Source: Candidatus Omnitrophota bacterium (GTDB lineage Bacteria > Omnitrophota > Koll11 > Gygaellales > Profunditerraquicolaceae). Taken from it: a stretch of 11,580 nucleotides of DNA. The translations under genes and the position numbers were made by a program. Of this stretch, positions 7,921-11,580 are shown piece after piece (the stretch's first letter is position 1; each line of letters begins with the position of its first letter). The stretch lies in NCBI GenBank assembly GCA_028717765.1, contig JAQUNE010000033.1:1-11580 (forward strand), in the 5' to 3' direction. The notes under the pieces are model-generated. The model was not told the origin of the DNA, did not search any database, and worked only from the letters and a program-made list of their open reading frames with translations.

Positions 7921-9057
7921 TTAATTATACTCTGCATTTATCTTGATATATTCAGGCGTTAAATCGCAGGTATAAACTATAGCACTGGAATTACCCTGAT
8001 TAAGCCAGAGGTCTACCAGAATATCTTTTTTCTTTAAGGAGCTCACCTTAATTTTTAAATCTTTTTCTTTTAGGTCGATCCCACTTGCACCGAGAGCGGC
8101 AACAATCCTGCCGAAATTAGGATTCTCTCCATAACAGGCAGTCTTAAAGAGATTGGAATTAGCTACAGATAAAGCCGCGCTCTTTGCCTGGAGAAAATTT
8201 TTTGCACCCCAAACTTTTATCCGGATAAATTTACTTGCCCCTTCAGCGTCTTTGATGAGTAATTTTGCCAATTCCAGACAGACCAGGTTTAAGGCATTTT
8301 TGAAAGTAAAGAAGTTCTTCTCTTTTTCAATCAAGGCGTTTGCCGCCTGGCCATTGGCTAAAATCGCGACCAAATCATTTGTACTCATACATCCGTCTAC
8401 AGAAATACAATTAAATGAATTATCCACCGCATCCTTCAGGGAGGATTTTAAAGCATCCTGGCTAATATTTGCATCGGTAAAAATAAAACAAAGCATGGTT
8501 GCCAAATTAGGGGCGATCATCCCCACCCCCTTAGCAACTGCAGAAATAGTAATCACCTTTGCGCCGATCTGGCACTTAATCGTAGCTGTCTTGGCAAAAG
8601 TATCCGTGGTCATAATTGCCAACTTTGCCTGCTCTATGCCCTGAGAAGATAATCCGGCGACTAATTTAGGAAGTGCAACTTTAATTTTCTCAACCGGTAA
8701 CCTCTTACCGATAATACCCGTGGAAGCTACTAAAATACTTTCTTTTCTAATCCCTAATGCCTTGGCAGCTAAAAGGGCGGTTCTCTCAGCAGCCAATAAA
8801 CCTTGCCTGCCGGTAAAACAATTGGCATTACCGCTGTTAGCAATAATTGCCTGAAAAGTTTTACTTTTTTTCAAATGCTCTTTACAAAGTTGCAAAGGTG
8901 CTGCCTGGATCTTATTGGAGGTAAACAGGCAGGCGGCTTTTGCCGGAGTATCAGAAAAAAATAACGCTAGATCGGGTTTGCCTGACTTTTTAATTCCTGC
9001 ATTCATTCCGCAGGCCTTAAATCCAATAGGTAAAATCTCTTTTTGTAAAAACTTCAT
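7921..9057 (-). CDS. argJ: glutamate N-acetyltransferase (ornithine acetyltransferase)
   Basis: ArgJ moves the acetyl group from N-acetylornithine to glutamate, releasing ornithine and regenerating acetylglutamate. This makes the pathway cyclic and removes the need for ArgE. The 378-residue proenzyme (slightly short for the family) carries the self-cleavage site KGVGMIAPNLATML (176-189). Cleavage is expected between Ala186 and Thr187, leaving Thr187 as the N-terminal nucleophile of the beta chain. The oxyanion motif ASTGIIG (111-117), NSGNANC (74-80), DGCMSTND in the beta chain, and the C-terminal YTCDLTPEYIKINAEY are typical. Whether it also uses acetyl-CoA (bifunctional type) cannot be read from sequence; no argA is seen nearby. 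The start overlaps argC by four bases (ATGA) and has AGGA 5 nt upstream. Confidence 0.97.
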   Translation of the reverse strand: MKFLQKEILPIGFKACGMNAGIKKSGKPDLALFFSDTPAKAACLFTSNKIQAAPLQLCKEHLKKSKTFQAIIANSGNANCFTGRQGLLAAERTALLAAKALGIRKESILVASTGIIGKRLPVEKIKVALPKLVAGLSSQGIEQAKLAIMTTDTFAKTATIKCQIGAKVITISAVAKGVGMIAPNLATMLCFIFTDANISQDALKSSLKDAVDNSFNCISVDGCMSTNDLVAILANGQAANALIEKEKNFFTFKNALNLVCLELAKLLIKDAEGASKFIRIKVWGAKNFLQAKSAALSVANSNLFKTACYGENPNFGRIVAALGASGIDLKEKDLKIKVSSLKKKDILVDLWLNQGNSSAIVYTCDLTPEYIKINAEYN

Positions 9058-10076
9058 CGTAATCCTGCGGCCTCGGGAAACTTATACATAATATTCATAT
9101 TTTGTACTGCCTGGCCAGAAGCACCCTTGAGCAGGTTATCAATTGCACAAACAATAATAATCTTGTCCGTGAAATCTTTCACTGAGATATCACAGTAATT
9201 TGTATTCACCACGTCTTTAATCCGCGGAAAATCACCCTCTTCTCTGATTCTCACGAATGGCTCATTTTTGTAGAACTTTTTATATAAATCAACTAACTTC
9301 TGGCTCTTGATTTTTGACTTATGCCCCTTAGTTACATAAATTGTTTCTAAAATCCCCCTATTTACCGGTAACAAATGCGGCACAAAAGTTACTTCAAGTT
9401 TCTTTGACGCTAACTTAGAAAGGAACTGATTGATCTCCGGGCTATGCTGGTGGACGTTTACTTTATAGGCCTTAAAATCCTCATTAATTTCTGAAAACAA
9501 GAGTCCCTCTGCCAATTTTCTTCCTGCGCCAGTTACGCCGGATTTAGCATCAATAATTACCGCGCTACTTTCCAGAAGATTTAAAGCAGCAAGCGGAGCT
9601 AAAGCGAGAATTGCCGCCGTAGGATAACAACCAGGATTGGCAATCAAACTGGCATTTTTGATTTTCTGCCGATAAAGCTCAGGCAGACCATAAACAGCTT
9701 GCTTGAGGTTACCTTGATCCTTATGCTTTACTCCATAAAACTTCTCATAGACTTTAACATTTTCCAGTCGATAATCTGCGCTTAAATCAATAATTTTTTT
9801 CTTGGCTTTTAATAGCGCCGGTACCACCTCAAAAGAAACCGTATGTGGTAAAGCTAAAAATACCAGGTCGCATTTTTCAGAGATCTCTTTAAGATTCGGC
9901 AAGGTACAGACCAAATCCAAGCGACTTTTAAATTTAGGAAAAATCTCCCCGATTTTAGTAGGCTTGTCTATTTTGGCAGACAAACTGGTAATTCTTACTT
10001 GCGGATGCCCTAAAAGTATTCGGATTAATTCCTCTCCAGCATATCCTGTAACTCCAATAATACCTATATTAATCAT
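9054..10076 (-). CDS. argC: N-acetyl-gamma-glutamyl-phosphate reductase
   Basis: ArgC reduces N-acetylglutamyl phosphate to the semialdehyde with NADPH. The 340-residue protein has the N-terminal Rossmann loop GVTGYAGEEL (8-17), LALPHTVS (74-81), DLSADYRL (97-104), the catalytic cysteine Cys150 in ANPGCYPTA, SGVTGAGR (179-186) and VHQHSPEI (208-215) with the active-site histidine. The block FVPHLLPVNRGILETIYV is conserved. Residues 250-261 (KGHKSKIKSQKL) fall in a normally variable loop and are encoded by a short heptamer repeat (see 9300-9320). An AAAGGAG ribosome binding site lies exactly 6 nt before the ATG, so the start is firm. It is the first gene of the arg-lys operon, directly behind a strong promoter. 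Confidence 0.97.
   Translation of the reverse strand: MINIGIIGVTGYAGEELIRILLGHPQVRITSLSAKIDKPTKIGEIFPKFKSRLDLVCTLPNLKEISEKCDLVFLALPHTVSFEVVPALLKAKKKIIDLSADYRLENVKVYEKFYGVKHKDQGNLKQAVYGLPELYRQKIKNASLIANPGCYPTAAILALAPLAALNLLESSAVIIDAKSGVTGAGRKLAEGLLFSEINEDFKAYKVNVHQHSPEINQFLSKLASKKLEVTFVPHLLPVNRGILETIYVTKGHKSKIKSQKLVDLYKKFYKNEPFVRIREEGDFPRIKDVVNTNYCDISVKDFTDKIIIVCAIDNLLKGASGQAVQNMNIMYKFPEAAGLR
9300..9320 (-). repeat. short heptamer repeat inside argC
   Basis: Read on the plus strand, three 7-bp units follow in phase: CTGGCTC, TTGATTT, TTGACTT. The last two differ at one base; the first is a degenerate copy. The unit TTGATTT also occurs in the noncoding repeat at 10247-10267. In argC it encodes part of a lysine- and serine-rich loop between two conserved blocks, so it probably does no harm to the fold. 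Low complexity of a lysine-rich loop could also produce this by chance. Confidence 0.4.
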
Positions 10077-10082
10077 TTAAGA

Positions 10083-10089
10083 CTCCTTT
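10083..10089 (-). promoter_or_regulatory. argC ribosome binding site
   Basis: The minus strand reads AAAGGAG, then TCTTAA, then the argC ATG. This is the strongest Shine-Dalgarno match in the operon, as expected for its first gene, and it fixes the argC start. Confidence 0.85.
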
Positions 10090-10102
10090 AATAATAAAGT
10101 CC

Positions 10103-10131
10103 ATCTTAAGCTAAAAATCAATTCTCGTCAA
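10103..10131 (-). promoter_or_regulatory. sigma70-type promoter for the argC-dapA operon
   Basis: On the minus strand the -35 box TTGACG (10131-10126) is followed by exactly 17 bp and the -10 box TAAGAT (10108-10103). An A6 tract (10139-10134) sits 2 bp upstream of the -35 box and could act as a proximal UP element. The predicted transcript start near 10096 gives a leader of only about 20 nt, just enough for the ribosome binding site. That leaves no room for a riboswitch or attenuator. No palindrome resembling an ARG box overlaps it. Confidence 0.75.
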
Positions 10132-10140
10132 GCTTTTTTC

Positions 10141-10158
10141 TCGACGGGTGTCCGTCGA
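10141..10158. repeat. perfect inverted repeat upstream of the arg promoter
   Basis: TCGACGG and CCGTCGA form a perfect 7-bp inverted repeat around the 4-base centre GTGT. It ends 9 bp upstream of the -35 box of the argC promoter. Neither strand has a T-run after it, so it is not an intrinsic terminator. Its position would suit an operator or activator site, or it may belong to a dispersed repeat together with 10174-10202, with which it shares CGGGTGT. Confidence 0.55.
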
Positions 10159-10173
10159 ATATAATTACTCCTT

Positions 10174-10202
10174 ACACCCCGACATATCGGAGTGTCGGGT
10201 GT
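10174..10202. repeat. bulged hairpin between terminator and arg promoter
   Basis: ACACCCCGACA (10174-10184) pairs with TGTCGGGTGT (10193-10202) over ten base pairs with one bulged base, closing an 8-base loop. A competing pairing, ACACCCCGA (10174-10182) with TCGGAGTGT (10187-10195), is also possible with one mismatch. No T-run follows on either strand. Function is unknown; it looks like a small structured intergenic repeat. Confidence 0.55.
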
Positions 10203-10217
10203 GCTTCCTCCTGAAAC

Positions 10218-10244
10218 AAAAAATCCCGCTGTTTCCAGCGGGAT
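10218..10244 (-). terminator. intrinsic terminator after rpsI
   Basis: On the minus strand a perfect 9-bp stem, ATCCCGCTG / CAGCGGGAT, closes a GAAA tetraloop and runs straight into a T tract (six T including the last stem base). It lies about 35 nt after the rpsI stop codon. It should end the rplM-rpsI transcript and insulate the arg operon from ribosomal protein expression. Confidence 0.93.
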
Positions 10245-10246
10245 CT

Positions 10247-10267
10247 TTGATTCTTGAATTTTGATTT
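10247..10267. repeat. heptamer repeat downstream of rpsI
   Basis: Three in-phase 7-bp units on the plus strand read TTGATTC, TTGAATT, TTGATTT, filling most of the space between the rpsI stop and its terminator. A decayed fourth unit may follow (TAAATTT). The same unit TTGATTT recurs in the argC repeat at 9307-9313. This resembles the short tandem heptanucleotide repeats known from some other bacterial genomes. Confidence 0.5.
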
Positions 10268-10279
10268 TAAATTTACATA

Positions 10280-10675
10280 TTACCTCTTAGTCCACTGGAA
10301 GCGCTTGCGGGCACCCTTTTGGCCGTACTTCTTACGCTCTTTGGCGCGCGGGTCCCTGGTAAGAAATCCTTGTTTACGCAGCGCATCTTTTAATTCAGGT
10401 TCAGCAGAAATCAAAGCTCGCGAGATACCATGCCGTAAAGCTCCAGCTTGTCCGGTTAAACCACCGCCATCTAAATTAGCAATTACATCGTATTTAGCAG
10501 AATTATTAGTAGCTGCCAAGGGCTGCTTAATAATGATCCTGTCAGTTTCTCTTAAAAAATATTTATCATAAGGCAAACCATTAATCGAGATATCGCCTTT
10601 ACCGGGAAGTAAGAATACCCTCGCTACGGCCTCTTTACGTCTTCCAACTGCTGAATACTTTACTGTTTGTTCCAT
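10280..10675 (-). CDS. rpsI: 30S ribosomal protein S9
   Basis: S9 (uS9) sits in the head of the small ribosomal subunit, and its C-terminal tail reaches the P-site tRNA. The 131-residue protein has [12 protein letters not shown] (9-20), the S9 signature [19 protein letters not shown] (70-88), [20 protein letters not shown] and a terminal tail FQWTKR whose last Lys-Arg is the conserved tRNA-contacting end. The length is normal for the family. The start lies 2 nt after the rplM stop, with a GGAG sequence inside rplM. The rplM-rpsI pair is one of the most conserved two-gene operons in bacteria. Confidence 0.98.
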   Translation of the reverse strand: MEQTVKYSAVGRRKEAVARVFLLPGKGDISINGLPYDKYFLRETDRIIIKQPLAATNNSAKYDVIANLDGGGLTGQAGALRHGISRALISAEPELKDALRKQGFLTRDPRAKERKKYGQKGARKRFQWTKR

Positions 10676-10677
10676 TT

Positions 10678-11112
10678 TTACTTAATCTCCAAGGTAATTG
10701 GTTTCTGGGTTTGATGCGGATGCTTATCATCAGCATAAACTTTCAATTTTTTAATCATATCCCTGCCTAATGGACCCTGAGGAAGCATGCGGCTGACTGC
10801 TAACTGAATCACTGTGGTTGGCTTCTTTGCCAGCATGGTCTCTAAAACGACCCCCTTTTGTCCGCCCTGGTAACCCGAATAACGCAGATAAACCTTCTGT
10901 TTAAGCTTTCTACCCGTTACTTTAATTCCTGCGGCATTAATCACGATCACACCGTCTCCGGTATCAAGATGCGGGGTATAAATCGGCTTATGTTTGCCTT
11001 TCAGAACAGCTGCCACCTTACTGGCTAGCCTGCCTAAAATCTTATCCTGGGCATCCACGATATACCAGCTACGCTTAATATCTGCTTTTTTTGCCATATA
11101 TGTACTATTCAT
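10678..11112 (-). CDS. rplM: 50S ribosomal protein L13
   Basis: L13 (uL13) is an early-assembling 50S protein that binds 23S rRNA. The 144-residue product (family about 142) shows the N-terminal [16 protein letters not shown] (16-31), the block [28 protein letters not shown], a Tyr-rich RYSGYQGG and the conserved MLPQGPLGR near residues 109-117. I kept the ATG at 11112 because MNSTYMAKK aligns with the common MKTYSAK-type start and because AAAGGA lies upstream at moderate spacing. The in-frame ATG at 11097 has no ribosome binding site. It is followed 2 nt later by rpsI and preceded by two candidate promoters. Confidence 0.98.
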   Translation of the reverse strand: MNSTYMAKKADIKRSWYIVDAQDKILGRLASKVAAVLKGKHKPIYTPHLDTGDGVIVINAAGIKVTGRKLKQKVYLRYSGYQGGQKGVVLETMLAKKPTTVIQLAVSRMLPQGPLGRDMIKKLKVYADDKHPHQTQKPITLEIK

Positions 11113-11147
11113 TGCTTATTTATCCTTTGCTAATTAATCCCGACTCA

Positions 11148-11176
11148 ATCTCAGGATGGTCCCGAAGGAAAGTCAA
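11148..11176 (-). promoter_or_regulatory. weak candidate promoter P2 for rplM
   Basis: A second TTGACT (11176-11171) is followed by 17 bp and TGAGAT (11153-11148). The -35 box is good but the -10 box matches the consensus at only three of six positions. It repeats the TTGACTTTCC of P1 48 bp downstream. It would give a leader of roughly 28 nt. Confidence 0.3.
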
Positions 11177-11195
11177 GGGGATTCGTAGAATAAGA

Positions 11196-11224
11196 AGTTT
11201 AACACGATTTCCGCGGAAAGTCAA
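11196..11224 (-). promoter_or_regulatory. candidate promoter P1 for rplM-rpsI
   Basis: On the minus strand TTGACT (11224-11219) is followed by exactly 17 bp and TAAACT (11201-11196). The predicted start near 11189 gives a leader of about 77 nt before rplM. A perfect 12-bp palindrome, TTTCCGCGGAAA (11208-11219), abuts the -35 box and fills much of the spacer, where a bound protein would block polymerase. No intrinsic terminator is visible between the upstream gene and this promoter, so readthrough is possible. Confidence 0.55.
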
Positions 11225-11238
11225 ATAAATTTTTAAGG

Positions 11239-11580
11239 TTATTTTTTCTGCAAAGACTGGGCTATTTCGAGAAAAATATCCACCAAACGGGGATTAAACT
11301 GACTGCCCTTATTTTTCACAATTTCTTTAATCGCATCGTCAAAAGAAAAAGCCACCTTGTAATCGCGCCCGGTAGTCAGCGCATCAAACACATCTGCCAG
11401 GGCAATAATCTGCGCCCCCTCAGGAATCGCTTCTCCCGCTAAACCATGCGGATAACCAGTACCATACCATTTTTCAGGATGAGAGAGGATCCAAGGCAGG
11501 ATTTCGCTCATATCTTTTAAAGGCTCAAGTATTTTCACTCCAATCGTCCCATGTTTTCTAATTGCCTCGAATTCGGCCTC
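11239..11580 (-). CDS. HD-GYP domain protein, C-terminal 113 residues (5' part outside window)
   Basis: HD-GYP proteins are a branch of the HD phosphohydrolases; many degrade cyclic di-GMP. The reading frame is open to the right edge, so the GTG at 11538 is internal. Visible blocks are AIRKHGTIGVKILEPL, with the family's conserved histidine, then SHPEKWYGTGYPHGL, which contains the GYP motif. These are followed by IPEGAQIIALADVFDALTTGRDYK with the conserved aspartate and DAIKEIVKNKGSQFNPRLVDIF, the usual domain end. The central motif is normally HHExxDGxGYP; here the second His is Pro and the Asp is Tyr, so a metal ligand appears to be missing. The catalytic HD pair and any N-terminal sensor domain lie outside. 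Activity and ligand are uncertain. It is separated from rplM by 126 bp and is probably unrelated to it in function. Confidence 0.9.
   Translation of the reverse strand, partial: EAEFEAIRKHGTIGVKILEPLKDMSEILPWILSHPEKWYGTGYPHGLAGEAIPEGAQIIALADVFDALTTGRDYKVAFSFDDAIKEIVKNKGSQFNPRLVDIFLEIAQSLQKK

Noticed and set aside
10100..10131. ARG box for ArgR
   Set aside because: The promoter spacer is AT-rich and contains ATTGATTTTTAG, but it has no matching inverted half-site, so it does not meet the known ARG box pattern.
10141..10202. Additional intrinsic terminators
   Set aside because: Both hairpins lack a T-run on either strand; the only true terminator is at 10218-10244.
11239..11538. A complete small 99-residue protein starting at GTG 11538
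   Set aside because: The same frame stays open to the window edge, and the 14 upstream codons (EAEFEAIRKHGTIG) continue the HD-GYP domain, so this is an internal codon of a longer gene.
1..11580. CRISPR array, tRNA or rRNA gene, phage or transposon genes
   Set aside because: No spaced direct repeats, no cloverleaf sequence, and no integrase, transposase or toxin-antitoxin motifs were seen; nearly all bases are accounted for by core metabolic and ribosomal genes.

Overview
This window is an ordinary but very compact stretch of bacterial chromosome. Every gene lies on the minus strand, so transcription runs from the right end to the left. Base composition is AT-leaning (about 40% GC by eye) and even throughout, with no phage, insertion-sequence, CRISPR or tRNA signals. 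The layout of ribosomal proteins L13 and S9, a complete argCJBDFGH set and then lysA-dapF-dapA, together with the uncultured-bacterium feel of the sequence, would suit a Candidatus Omnitrophota-like lineage. That placement is an impression from gene order, not something the sequence proves.

Right end (11239-11580): the C-terminal part of an HD-GYP domain protein enters from outside the window. Its GYP motif departs from the usual metal-binding pattern. A 126-bp gap with two tandem candidate promoters then leads to rplM and rpsI (11112-10280), a two-gene ribosomal protein operon. It closes with a textbook intrinsic terminator at 10218-10244.

The 203-bp gap 10077-10279 holds, in transcription order, a short heptamer repeat, the terminator, a bulged hairpin, a perfect 7-bp inverted repeat and a strong sigma70-type promoter. 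The promoter has TTGACG, 17 bp, TAAGAT, with an A6 tract just upstream of the -35 box. It sits about 20 nt upstream of the argC ribosome binding site and probably drives everything to its left.

From 10076 to the left edge runs one tightly packed operon: argC, argJ, argB, argD, argF, argG, argH, lysA, dapF, dapA. Junctions range from a 20-nt overlap to an 11-nt gap, and three are ATGA overlaps. Together the seven arg products convert N-acetylglutamate to arginine, and ArgJ recycles the acetyl group. DapA, DapF and LysA supply three steps of diaminopimelate and lysine synthesis; the rest of that branch (such as dapB and an aminotransferase) probably lies beyond the left edge. The pathway enzymes all keep their key catalytic residues.

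I found no convincing undescribed system. The points worth checking are the structured repeats in front of argC, a shared heptamer repeat inside argC and behind rpsI, the altered HD-GYP motif, and the duplicated promoter-like element with a palindrome in front of rplM.
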